Positions 1 to 10,243 of a stretch of 64,000 nucleotides of DNA are shown piece by piece. Every line of letters begins with the position of its first letter. Position 1 is the stretch's first letter. The DNA comes from Isoetes taiwanensis. Taxonomy: Eukaryota > Streptophyta > Lycopodiopsida > Isoetales > Isoetaceae. The stretch covers positions 6,116,025 to 6,180,024 of the forward strand of contig JAJEKV010000002.1 in assembly GCA_021234155.1 (NCBI GenBank), written 5' to 3'. A model generated the notes under the pieces. The model saw nothing but the letters and a program-made list of their open reading frames with translations, was not told the origin of the DNA and made no database searches. The position numbers were made by a program, and so were the translations under genes.

Positions 1-1
1 A

Positions 2-767
2 AACAATAGTCATAGAGCAGAGTTGTATGATTGGACCCATCAGTCACACCTGTTCAAGGTCTTAGTGGAGCCTGTCCTTTTATACAGGGTTGAAGTATGG
101 GGCCCAGTAGTATCCCTCGCTACTTGGAATGACTTGGAGCAGGTGCAGAAAGCCTTCTTGGTACGAGCACTAGGGGTGAAGTCCACAGTCCCATATCAAA
201 ATCTACTGCAGGAAACAGGATTCTTGCCTCTTCAGAGGGCGGCCCTTGATCGCCACATTGTCTATTTTCAGAAGGTGGTCAATATGGACGATGCTCGTCT
301 CCCTAAACTAGCTTATATCATGGCAATGGGGCCACAGCGCCTCAAGGCCTGTTGGAGGGAAAAGAGAGCTCAATGGATGGCTAGATGGAATGTGCAAGAG
401 CACAGGTGCATACATGTGCAAACAGAGGCAGATCGCCATAGCTTGAGGCAATATCTTGATGCTTGCTTCATCAGCAAGCTTTGGGATGCCAGCGCCCTTG
501 AACAGGTCAAGACAGCACACTACCAGTGCCACATAAATCCCACATTGGAACGAGGCCCACAATGCTACCTGCGCGCGCACCCACTTGCCCATGAAAAGAC
601 GCAGACTCATTGCCCCCATTCGCACAGGGGCACATCATCTTCGAATTGAGACAGGCAGATGGATTGGTGAGCCACGTCGTAATCGCTCTGTCAATCTTTG
701 CCAAATGGGAGTCATTGAGGATGAATCTCATACCCTTCAAAGTTGCCCAGCATATGATCAAATCTGA
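2..767 (+). pseudogene. LINE reverse transcriptase C-terminal region, frameshifted
   Basis: One frame is open from the left window edge to position 649. It carries the thumb/connection region of a LINE polymerase: a VEPVLLYRVEVWGP-like strand, then a helical region (QKAFLVRALGVKS) and a GFLPLQRAAL segment. Near position 585 the homology moves to another frame, which runs to a stop at 767. That part reads RLIAPIRTGAHHLRIETGRW and ends in a Cys/His-rich motif (LCQ...ESHTLQSCPAY), typical of the distal end of plant LINE proteins. The shift falls in a CG-dinucleotide run (TGCGCGCGCAC) near 570-580, so it may be a slippage mutation or a sequencing error. The catalytic YADD part would lie upstream, outside the window. 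I am confident of the family and sure that the sequence as given is not intact. Confidence 0.85.
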
Positions 768-961
768 ACGTGCTATGCTGAGTTGGTCAGGCCTGGCCGG
801 CCGCTACATGTGACATTGAGCACGGCATCCGTACGGGTGCTAGGATCATACCTTCAGGAGGTCATGGACATGCGAGATCAGCTATGTCCTCGAGCACGCG
901 CTTGACATGTATATACACATTTATTTCATGATGATGTATACTTGTACAGTTTGACAGCATT

Positions 962-1033
962 CTTATTACTGCCACGGTTTTTCCCTCGAAAACCCTTCGG
1001 GGCGAGGGTTTTTTTAACCCGGACAGTAATAAG
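962..1033 (+). other. Nested hairpin in the LINE 3' UTR
   Basis: An outer perfect 10 bp inverted repeat (CTTATTACTG at 962-971, CAGTAATAAG at 1024-1033) encloses an inner CCCTCG (983-988) / CGAGGG (1003-1008) stem. A related structure with a different outer stem sequence lies at 1719-1788. A half copy is found on the minus strand near 14885-14935, inside the other LINE end. I infer an RNA structure used by the element, for instance for recognition by its reverse transcriptase. Confidence 0.6.
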
Positions 1034-1090
1034 TTTGATGCGCTCCTTCTGGGTCCCATAGGCCGATTGGTCTCACTGGACGATAAAAAC

Positions 1091-1155
1091 TATTCTATTC
1101 TATTCTATTCTATTCTATTCTATTCTATTCTATTCTATTCTATTCTATTCTATTC
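1091..1155 (+). repeat. (TATTC)n LINE tail
   Basis: Thirteen perfect tandem copies of TATTC sit directly after the LINE 3' UTR. The other LINE end in the window (14667-14785, minus strand) carries the same pentamer in the same sense orientation. The repeat is therefore probably the element's own 3' tail in place of poly(A). Confidence 0.85.
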
Positions 1156-1718
1156 TTCTAGTCTCCTTTATGGTGTGGTAGACCCTTTTCATCTCTCCTT
1201 TCTCCATTGCATGCTCTGCTGCTTTGTTGCATTCGAGCTCCAACCTTTTTAGTCCTTGTTCTATGCTGCTCTTTTAACACCTAGTGTGTAGGCAAGGCCC
1301 TTGTGCCAGTATGCTTGGTTGTGACTTATGGCCCTCATGCCGGTTTGTTATTATGAGATTGTGGAGTTTACCCCTCGCGCCGGTGCTAAAAGGCCCTCGT
1401 GCTAGTGTTGGAAGACCCTCGTGTCTTGTGCCTTGTGCGACGTTGTGGTGATGAGACCCTTGTGTTCCCTTTGTTTTTGTTGGGTTGATTTATGTTGGAG
1501 AGTGTCTTCTTTAGTTCCACCAAGTTGACTTGGAGTATGCTTTGGGATTATCATTATACAGAGGTGCAGTCCACCATGATGGTCTTTGGACTATGGTTTC
1601 GACGGTTTTTTACTTGACTATTTGTGGAGAAGAGCATGTGTTTTGCATGTTTCATCTTGATTAGATTTGTTCAGCTGTTGTTGTACTTCTACAGTTCAGA
1701 TCCTTATTGGTTAGTATC
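1156..1718 (+). repeat. Non-coding stretch with a degenerate short repeat
   Basis: No gene is visible. Between about 1285 and 1470 a motif close to GGCCCTCGTGCCGGT recurs about six times at irregular 25-35 bp steps: CCCTTGTGCC, CCCTCATGCC, CCCTCGCGCC, CCCTCGTGCT, CCCTCGTGTC and CCCTTGTGTT. The frame is not maintained, so this is a DNA or RNA repeat rather than a peptide repeat. Confidence 0.5.
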
Positions 1719-1788
1719 ACTATTATGGTCAGGGTTTTTCCTCGAAAACTCGAAAGGACGAGGTTTTTTTAATCCCGGCTATAATAGT
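1719..1788 (+). other. Second copy of the nested hairpin element
   Basis: An outer ACTATTAT (1719-1726) / ATAATAGT (1781-1788) stem encloses CCTCG (1740-1744) / CGAGG (1759-1763). The loop-side sequence GGTTTTTCC.TCGAAAAC and the TTTTTTTAA.CCCGG stretch match the copy at 962-1033. The outer arms differ in sequence but stay complementary. Confidence 0.6.
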
Positions 1789-1809
1789 TTCACTGCTAGA
1801 ATCAACAAC

Positions 1810-1920
1810 ATTGTATCCTGGTTTTTGGTTTAGTGGAGATGCCCAGATGTGGCTTTTCTTTTAGCATTGTATCCTGGTTCTTGGCTTAGTGGAAATGCCT
1901 AGATGTAACTTTTCTTTTAG
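1810..1920 (+). repeat. Tandem duplication of 56 bp
   Basis: Two adjacent units (1810-1865 and 1866-1920) begin ATTGTATCCTGG and end in TTTTCTTTTAG, with about six differences. From 1921 to 2450 I see no gene, RNA or repeat. Confidence 0.75.
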
Positions 1921-3009
1921 TTTGTCTCCTCTTCCCTCTCTCCCTATGTGCTGGTTTTGACAATTGAATTTATCTTTGTATAATTATAAGAAGATAAAAT
2001 AAAAAGACATTTTGCCAACTTGTTTGACACATCATCATCCCATATAGCCATGTCATCCTTCATTTGCCAACTCACGATGCAACTTGCCACTTCATCATAT
2101 CTTGCCCCATTTTGAGTTGAAAAAATCAAATATTCCTTTTGCAAAAAAAAATCCTATAGGGCATCAAAAAAGATTCCATGTGAAAAAAAGAATTTTCAAA
2201 AAAGACCTTATATTGACCTTCATCTTTAAGTTCTTGGGAACCGTGCCAAAGTACACAAAAATAAAAAAATTTCCTATCTACCTCCCCTTGGCCTAGTCAC
2301 TCATCCCCATCCAGTCTGCCCCCGCCAAGTGGTGCCTCCGAGCATGTGAGCTGGCAACGAGCCACGCATCACGTGGAGATAGCACACAATATTAGAAATA
2401 CACGTCAGACCAGTCATTTTATACCTGAAACGGACCTAGCCCCTTAGACTAGGCTGTTGCACATTCATAAGACTTATAGATACATCCCAATATTAATATT
2501 CTCATTCATAAGATAATTTCGTACAAGACCAAACTCCTCTGAGTCTTGGCATACTACAACTCCTATAGCTCAACAGGTCATTCCGAATTCTCCTCCTTAT
2601 AGGTCACTGAGGATGACTCGGGAAAACGCTCTGCTCGCGCAACTTCATGCCCAGTCTCTCCCTCTGAATACCGCATTCTCAGCTCAGGATGTACCCTCTT
2701 AAACATACACAGACAATACAAGGGGGTTAGTCCACAAGGACTAAGTGGGGAGGAAACATTTTGGGAACCTTCACAACATCAAAATCCCACATATAACATT
2801 ACCCACAAAGTAATCTAGCATATCCATAAAAGATAAGAACAACAATAATTTTACCTGCTCCACTACGCCCTGCATTAGTTAGAACTTAGACTACAAGCAG
2901 GTTTACATTCACATCAACCTTCTGTATGTATGCACATATGCCAAGCGTAATCCTTGGGTTGCGACCCCAAGGAGACCACTCTCTCCATCTGTACGTACAG
3001 GGTTCAACT

Positions 3010-3167
3010 CATCCGTCAGGCCATCTGGCACGGATGCGAGTTACACGGCCACCCCACCCCTCCGAAGGTGGGCCGTAAATGCAACATGCCATCCGTCTAG
3101 CCATCTAGAACGGATGCGGAGTCTCACGGCCACCCCTCCCCTCCGAAGTTGGGCCGGTTGCAAGATG
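3010..3167 (+). repeat. Two-unit ~80 bp tandem repeat inside the LTR-like repeat
   Basis: Two units start CATCCGTC, contain ACGGATGCG, CACGGCCACCCC and CTCCGAAG, and end in GCAA.ATGC. The same pair is present in the second LTR-like copy at about 11519-11676, so the duplication predates the insertion of the element. Confidence 0.7.
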
Positions 3168-3464
3168 CAACATCATCCATCATGACTTTACAAGATAGAA
3201 TATCACCAATAACCTTACAGGTTGACCCAATACGAGATATCATAGAATCCTCATGCATCTTACTTCCAAGAATAGCCACAGAGCAATGCAATACAATAGA
3301 ATGAGGTTCATCAAATATTTCATAACCAAGTGACAACACCTCATTGCACATCTCAAAGCAAGAACATGAACTCCCTTAATATACAAGCAACCATAACTTT
3401 CATGTAATATCTTAATCAAACTAATCTTCTTTTTTATTTTGTGAGGTGGTTGGGTTCCGTGCCA

Positions 3465-3500
3465 GGGAACGCCGCATCTTACGCTGCATGCGGCGTTCCC
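3465..3500 (+). other. Perfect 13 bp inverted repeat near the Helitron 5' end
   Basis: GGGAACGCCGCAT (3465-3477) and ATGCGGCGTTCCC (3488-3500) are perfectly complementary around a 10 nt loop, 40 bp inside the 5' terminus. It could be a structural part of the element end or part of captured sequence. Confidence 0.7.
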
Positions 3501-4210
3501 TTCCCCCTTGCGGAACGCAAATTTTCAAAATTTTGCTTTCTTTTTTATTTTGGTCTTCGTTTATGTTTCCCTCTTTCTCTCGATGCCGGGCGGCCAGCTC
3601 TAGGAGAATCAAACATGTGGGCAAGAATGGCAAGAAGGCGGTGTGAGAATCGAAGGAGGGAAGTACCAAGCAAGGGCGATTTTTACATACCAGTCCAGTT
3701 TTTTCTATGAATCTTATTTCCCTAACGGCTCCAGAGATGCCATCGGTTGATGCAGATCTATTTCTAATTCTTTCTTTCTATATCATCTCTATATCTGCTA
3801 CTTTGTATTCTCTCTGATCCGACCTCTTCTCTGCAAAATGCTTTCTTGAACAGTTACTCACCTCTTTTCGGTTTCTTGCGGTGAAAAGGTGCGATCTCCT
3901 CGGGATTTGATGCTCGGTTTAGGGTTTGCGGCCCGGTGCAAGGAAGCATCAAGCGAAAAGCAAAAGCAAAATCAAAATGAGAAAGACAAAGAAGCGGTGG
4001 ATTCCAGCGGGCTAGATTTTCTTAGACCGGCCAGATTTAGGTAGAAGGATTGAGCAAATTCCACATTTTGTTGTAGGTAACGATTTTGTTTTTCTATTTG
4101 CTTAAACATCTCATTTTTTTTTCAAAGGCTGAGAACAGGAATGCGCAGCTTGCATTCATCTTTAACACATTCATCCATTTTACACAACAAGAAAGGGCAT
4201 TCCGTGAGTC

Positions 4211-4280
4211 GCATGTGCAAGAGTATTTCGGTTTGCTTTCGATTTGGGTTAGCTGCATGTGCAAGAGTATTTCGGTTTGC
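4211..4280 (+). repeat. Repeated 27 bp segment in the Helitron cargo
   Basis: The same 27 bp segment starting GCATGTGCAAGAGTATTTCG occurs at 4211-4237 and 4254-4280. A similar small duplication (TTGCAATGCACTACA...) lies near 5439 and 5475. Neither is coding as far as I can see. Confidence 0.7.
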
Positions 4281-7200
4281 TCCATTTTTCTTTAGAGTTT
4301 CCTTCAATTGGAGGCAATTGTTGTTGTAGCCGACATTCTTGCTGCCGGATTCAGGGAGCATTGAGCCATTTTGCAGGTAATACATCTCTAAATTAATTTC
4401 TTTGTTCAAGGCTTTGCAACTCTTTGGATTTGTTTGAAAGGGCTTTGTTGATCTGAGCACGATTTTTTAACTACAGGGCAAAGTTTGCATCACCTCCTTT
4501 GATTTCTGTTATGATATTTACAAGGTAATATCTTTTGGGAAAGGATGATTCTGATCTTTTTTTCTTAATTGAACACCTGGTGCTTGCTTTTTTGCTTCAA
4601 AGGCAGCTGATTGTTGCTTCATTGTTACATCATCCTGATTTTGTTTGACATCTCTCATCTTAAAGGGCGAGATAAGAGCAGGCTGAGAGCACCCTCATGA
4701 ATGTGCAGTCATTGGCAATGATCTGCTCCCTAAATAACTAGGTGGATAACGGCAATGAAATCTCAAAACCTGAAGTTCTTGGTGTGCAAATGAATCGCCA
4801 AATGAATCGCCACTGCCTGCTCCACATCAGTGGATCCTTACGGAAGGAATTATCCATCGTGAGCCATGGCTGGAAGTGAAGAAGATAGATCTGTATGAGA
4901 GCAAACTATCAGCTTATGATTGGACTCTTAGAAAGCAGCGCAACAGAGTTCCATGTCATAAATTCAGTGATTAGGTTTTTTTATACCATGGTTGCAACTC
5001 TAATACCACTTTTATGTCTGCTTATTCTTGGCTTTCCAGATTGCTTAGAAGTTATAAGCTGGCTACCAGCTGCTCAGACATAAAGAAATAAGTTCACAGA
5101 ATGCAAGAAATCTAAGGGGGAGCCACCAGCTATAGCTCCCTCTCTTGCTTTGACTCCAGTTAAAGAAGGCCATCCTCCTTGGGATTTTGTTGTTTAGACA
5201 ATCTCTGTTATTAATAACGCCAAGGTATATGCCATAGCATGAAGGAAAGAGGTATGGCATTTGCTGTGAAGCACTAGAATAATGCACGGTTCATACATGT
5301 AGATCCTTATTGTATCTCTGTGTTGCATTGAACACTTGGGCCTGTTTATGTAGATTTTGTATTGGCTGGAACTCATGTAAGTTAAACATGCAAGGTTTGG
5401 CTTATATATACATTCTTTTTTTGCATGGTATTGCAAGTTTTGCAATGCACTACATTGACACAACAAAATGCTTATTGCAATGCACTACACTGGCACAACC
5501 GTTTATATCAAGGTGCTCATTTATTACCTATTGCTTTGTCTTGCAAGGGTTTAGCATTAGAGGTAGCAATGGTTCAATGTCTGGAGTTTCTCTGGAGCAT
5601 TAACCCACATAGCAACCACATGTATGCACTGAAATCTTTGTAAGTTCTAAATTTCTGTAAGCAGTCATTCCCAATCTCCTCCGCTTTCCATCATTAGGGT
5701 AAATTGGTGGTGCTTGAATTATAGGGGTTGGAGCTTTCACTTGCAGCTTGGAGCTGGAACTTCTACTTGGAGGCTGGAACTGCAAGGGCGTATAGAGTAT
5801 GCAAAATCAGAAGGTACGTTGATTTTTGGTTGAATTTTGTCCTGTATTATAGGGAAAAGATCTGAGACAAGAAATGATGATTTTGCATTCCAGATTTAGC
5901 TTGAGCCGGACCCATTTAACAAGAGCTCAAGGCCATTTTCCTTTTCCCGTTGGGTACCCACCTCTTTTGTTCCTCCACCCAAGGGACACACGTTCTGCTC
6001 CTCTGCTTCGGCAGGACTTAGGAGCTTGGTGTTGGGAAATAAATCTTCTTCATAAAGCAGCACCGGCAGCAACAAAAGTAAATCTTCTCTCTCTGCTCCA
6101 TCTTTTATTGCATTGCACCATTGCTAACATTTGCTTTTTATGAAGGAGATGAAGAATAAAGTCAGAAACTTGCAGGACTTAAGGGCTTAGAGTTGCGCAA
6201 ATCTTCTTCACAAAGTAGCAACTACAACAGAAACAGCAAGCAAATTGGATTCACAAAAATCAAGGTGAGAAGAAAATGTTCATACTCTAAACAGTGTGTT
6301 TGCTTTCCAACAATATCAAGCTAGAAGTCTCCCATGGGTTAGAGTACTACCCTCACGGTGTAGTCTGAAACATATATGCATGCTAATGGAACATGAATAG
6401 ATACTTTTCCATCAATCTGTTATTCCATGGCAGTTGTATACCTTGCTCAGGCGGGCTTAAGAGTTAGACAAAGAAACAACGTTTTTTTCCAGATCTAAAG
6501 TGCACGCATTACATATGCATAGAAGGTTCAATCTATCTTGGCATGCATGGTCATACTATATAGGCTTATGAGGATTGGATGTTTTATAGGAAATGAACTA
6601 AGACAAACCAAAGCTACTGAAGAGAATATAATAAGCTATAAGAAAACATGTGATATTGCTATGTTGGTGTTTTGATGGGCTTACACTTGATTGCATGTCA
6701 CCACAATCAAGACTAAAGAATGGAATGCAAATGGCTTATATAATAGTTTTCATAAGATCAATGATTTGTATTATGGCAATCAGATTGATGAAGATGATTC
6801 CTGTTATTTGACACAATTCCCCTTTGCTATATTCTATTGCTTATATAACTCCTATATGAAATGAAAAAATATTGAGGTAAAAGATAACTACCATAAATGT
6901 TGTGTAGGGCAAGTATTACTATAGTGCATTCTTACATACCTTTTTAGAGACATTGAACAACGTAAGCTACATGCAGAGATAGAATAGAATAGAGGTCTCA
7001 TGCCCGACAATGTTAAACACCACTTCTAAGTTATAATGCATTGTGCAATGGCATCCATCTTATTATGTGTGCGTTATAGATGCATAGATTGTTAGTGGAG
7101 ACAAATAAACAAACCTTAAGATCACCTGTCAGGAGGCACATATTTATTGCACACTTTTGCGTATGCTTCAATAACCAAATTTTCCACTTGCCTGCATGCA

Positions 7201-7470
7201 TTCTCTTCAACATTCTATTGATTCAATGTCTTTTTATTGTCTAAATAACATGAAATGTAATAGTTAAGCACTTGGCTCCTATGCATTTTATGTATGTCAA
7301 AGACGCAAGATAATAACCTTGCTTAAGAAAAACAATCCATTAGCATTGTTACAAATCATATTAATTAGGCCACAATCGGTAAAAAGTACAGGATTTCGTG
7401 AGATAATCAAAATCATCCGTGATTATGCACGACAATACCAGAAGGTTTACGAAAACACACACCCTTGCTT

Positions 7471-7502
7471 ATGCGCGGCAACACCGGGCACACGTTTACT
7501 AG
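7471..7502 (+). other. Internal second Helitron-type 3' terminus
   Basis: ATGCGCGGCAACACCGGGCA followed by CACGTTTACTAG closely matches the true 3' end (ATGCCCGGCATCGCCGGGCA, CACGTTTCTAG). The stem has one mismatch. The base after CTAG is G, not T, so this is not a simple neighbouring insertion in an AT site. It reads as an old or bypassed terminator 845 bp upstream of the real one. Confidence 0.7.
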
Positions 7503-7861
7503 GATGGACAAGATTGTTCTATACACATCAGACAAGACTGGCTATAACACGTTATTCCCACTATGTGTTTGACAACAACTAGGATTTTTGTAAGATATTT
7601 TTGTGCTCAAACAAGTTAAACCAAATGCTTTAGAAAATGAACTTGGGTACTTTTGTGCTCGAAAATGCTTTAAAGACTGAAAGTCACACCTAAAAGAACA
7701 ACTTTTTTATAAGATGAAAGTCTATTACACCTAAACTGTTAATGTCCAGCATTAGCAAGTTGTTTAATGAACCGTTCAATATAATGACCCTTCTTTTAAC
7801 TCTCACATGCCCCAAAAAATGGTCAATGATCCCCAAGTTGTTATGGGAGTTTATGTGTATA

Positions 7862-7902
7862 GGTTTAGGTTAGGGTTAGGGTTATGGTTAGGTTGAGGGT
7901 TT
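7862..7902 (+). repeat. Short interstitial telomere-like repeat
   Basis: The stretch contains TTTAGG and TTAGGG variants (GGTTTAGGTTAGGGTTAGGG and more). It is short, degenerate and inside the Helitron cargo, so it is not a chromosome end. Confidence 0.6.
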
Positions 7903-8317
7903 CATGAAATTTTTTAAGCAATAAGTTTACCATGAATTGACAAGATAAAAGAAAACAAAATGAGTCATAACTTATCAACTCTTACATGCATCGACGTTGA
8001 TCACTGCAAATAACTTCCAATACGAATGGCCATTCTCTTGCACGGTCCTTATAATAAATTGTACCATATGTTAAACCATTTAACACAATGAACCCATCTA
8101 AAACAAACTTCACGAGAAATACAAACATGAGACAAATCACATCGTCTGACACGCATCAGAGTTGACTTCAGCCATGTACAGTGGTGGGACAGGTCCCATC
8201 ACATTTCAATTACAAGTATGAAAATACACATTCCATTCCTCTACATACTACATCTAGAATATTCTATCACACTTACAAACTTCATTACATCTAGCCATTC
8301 TACACAACCACAACTAA

Positions 8318-8347
8318 TGCCCGGCATCGCCGGGCACACGTTTCTAG
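8318..8347 (+). terminator. Helitron 3' terminal hairpin and CTAG end
   Basis: TGCCCGGC (8318-8325), loop ATC, and GCCGGGCA (8329-8336) form a perfect 8 bp stem, followed by CACGTTTCTAG. This is the rolling-circle replication terminator expected of canonical Helitrons. Confidence 0.9.
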
Positions 8348-9448
8348 TGTCTAGAGATAATGACATTCATTCTACCTCATCATGACGTCTAATAGCACGA
8401 GATGGTCCTTACCATATCCATAGCAAAAGAGATCACAACACCCATGCGCCATGTATCCTAGCATCAGAGAATCCCCATGCTACTCTAACAAAATACGGGC
8501 GGTATACCTTCTATAATAGGGCTATCAAGCTATCCTCTGTTCTCTAAGTTTCCGTGAACTAGGCAATATACAATGGTACAACCCTGGAGCAAAGAACTCT
8601 ATGATCCCACCCTATCATAAGATATCTTAAAAAGGTTCGTAAGAGTCTTCATACTCAATTCATATACTAGCTATCTAGGCGCACAAATAAACGCATGCCA
8701 CAATGGCCAGCATACAGGTCAAGACAGATAGGTTATCAACAATGCCATGGAGATACATACACAACGAGCCCTTCCACCAATAAAAGGCATGGCACAATAG
8801 TTTTGGGCTGCCCCCTAAGTATAACCTAAAGCTATGTTCAATAACTTAGAATATATCAACATATCCCAATTATGGTTCATTCCACTAGCTAACTCAACTT
8901 ACTTATGCATCTTTACTAAGCCATAAGGGTCCCATGGTCGAACTATGTCCAGGAGTACTCATAAGCCCCGGAAGCTCTTCTCCTCCTTCGGCATTACGCA
9001 CTTGACGGTTTATCATTTATTCCCCGAACTACTTAACTATGCCATTCAATTTCCCAATTCTTCCCCTTAGCTTTTGTATTATCATGCCCTCGGCTACATA
9101 CCGTGATTGGCCTAAAATAAACTCGGTCTAGTCAAGACCCACTCTAGAGGATGGTACTACCCATGCATGATTCCATAACTTCCACCACCAACAAGTATAG
9201 GTCAATACTTTGGAACTCGTATATATCTATTCAAGCGTGGCTTCAGGTTCTGTCCCTAGCAGGGCATGCAAGACTAAATCTGTGAAGAATGGACTCTATT
9301 GTCCTAGTAAAGCATGGTCTGTATTCTAAGTACGTTATTGTATGGTCGAAACCTTAGATAATAGCTAATATCCATGCATGGTTTACCTGACCGTTGTATC
9401 CCTCTTAAATAAGAGAAGGTCAAAAAAGAATACGTATGCAAAAACATA

Positions 9449-9510
9449 TACTAAGTCCGGATTCGAACCAGCAAGGCTTAAGCTCTAACCAATTAGCCTA
9501 CAAAGCTTTC
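9449..9510 (-). other. Truncated tRNA-like sequence (A and B boxes)
   Basis: On the minus strand the sequence contains a D-arm-like GGCTAATTGGTTAGAGC (9482-9498) and a perfect B-box/T-loop GGTTCGAATCC (9459-9469). Only about a dozen bases separate them, so the anticodon arm is missing and no functional tRNA can form. A degraded homologue sits in the second repeat copy near 13165-13215. It could be a SINE head or a tRNA pseudogene inside the LTR. Confidence 0.5.
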
Positions 9511-10243
9511 AATGAAATTATTAGGCAAAATAACTTCTAAGAACGAGACTTGCAACAAAAAAACATATCAGAGGATCTCTTTTGCACAGAGGTACTGCCG
9601 GATTGAAAAACAAGATGAAGACTGGCCGGGATGATGGCGGAACAGGCCGAAATTCATCACAAGACGATTCTAAACCGAGTTTCAGACTACAGATGTATTT
9701 GTCAGCATAAGAATCGGATTTACAGAGAGGTATTCACAATTTCGATCTAGTTGCTATCCCTTTATCCTGCTTCCTTAAAAACCTTAAATCATGCATCAAA
9801 GCCCCACCCTTATTCTTCAAGTATGCATCTGCTTCAAATTGGTCTCCGCCTCTTTGCATCCAGCTTCCGATTCTCTTCTCTTTTCCTCCAATCTTCAAGC
9901 TTCCTTCTGGTTTTTTTTGCAACTCCGCCAGCCTCTCCTTCCTCCTCTTATATAAGCTTTGCCCAGGTGATCAAAGATCCACCTGGCAAACTACCCTGCT
10001 GCCAGAGCATCTCGCCAGATGCCCATTCGGCATGCTGGGGCGCCGGATTTTGCATGGCTTCCCTTAATCAGGTAAATTGGGATATGCAGATATTCGCAAC
10101 ACAGGTTATGATTTTGGGTAGCCCCGCTTTTATGGTGCTCACCAAATTTGAAATGCTAATATAAGACCCCTTAACATTACACAATGTTTAGATAAAGATA
10201 AGTTTGCTAAAACCATACCCCCAAGGTCACTAGGTTCGTTACA

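Larger units (their letters stand above)
1..1155 (+). mobile_element. 3' end of a LINE (non-LTR retrotransposon)
   Basis: This is a 5'-truncated or window-clipped LINE. It consists of the C-terminal part of the reverse transcriptase polyprotein, a structured 3' untranslated region and a terminal (TATTC)n tail. A second fragment with the same order of parts lies on the minus strand at about 14667-15240. Both share the stretch just before the tail (GGGTCCC...TTGGTC...ATAAAAA). The shared end in two places supports a true element terminus. Target-site duplications could not be tested because the 5' end is outside the window. Confidence 0.85.
3425..8347 (+). mobile_element. Non-autonomous Helitron-like element with empty site in the window
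   Basis: The element starts with TC (3425-3426), ends with CTAG (8344-8347) and lies between A (3424) and T (8348), the canonical Helitron A|T target. The other repeat copy keeps the uninterrupted site AAACTAATGTCTAG at 11931-11944, so the 4923 bp insertion and its borders are seen directly. A GC-rich 8 bp hairpin (8318-8336) lies 11 nt before CTAG, as the family requires. I see no Rep/helicase reading frame, so it is non-autonomous. The cargo is AT-rich with many exon-like pieces bounded by GGTAA- and YAG-type sites, suggesting captured gene segments. One piece has a short ATG frame at 4867 (MAGSEEDRS) followed by GTATGA, a possible splice donor. I cannot name a donor gene. A promoter-like TTTAGGGTTT lies near 3919. 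Confidence 0.85.
2451..10243 (-). repeat. Long direct repeat, copy 1 (probable LTR), split by a Helitron
   Basis: With the Helitron at 3425-8347 removed, this sequence (about 2.87 kb) aligns end to end with 10961-13954. On the plus strand it starts AGGCTGTTGCACATTC and ends GGTTCGTTACA. Immediately after it comes TTCTCCCCTTG, which on the minus strand reads as a purine tract followed by TGTAACG. That is the usual arrangement of polypurine tract plus start of the 3' LTR, so I infer a minus-strand LTR element with this copy as its 3' LTR. The exact left boundary is uncertain: TGTTGC at 2455 is the natural TG start. A clean target duplication was not found. No coding sequence is recognisable inside. 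3010-3167 contains two ~80 bp tandem units. Confidence 0.65.

Noticed and set aside
1067-1252. Small frame over the TATTC tail; likewise 14605-14880 minus
   Set aside because: Repetitive SILFY translations of the LINE tail, not proteins.
7862-7902. Telomere or subtelomere
   Set aside because: Only a few degenerate units, embedded in Helitron cargo.
9449-9510. Functional tRNA gene on the minus strand
   Set aside because: The anticodon arm is absent; only D-arm and T-arm-like parts remain.
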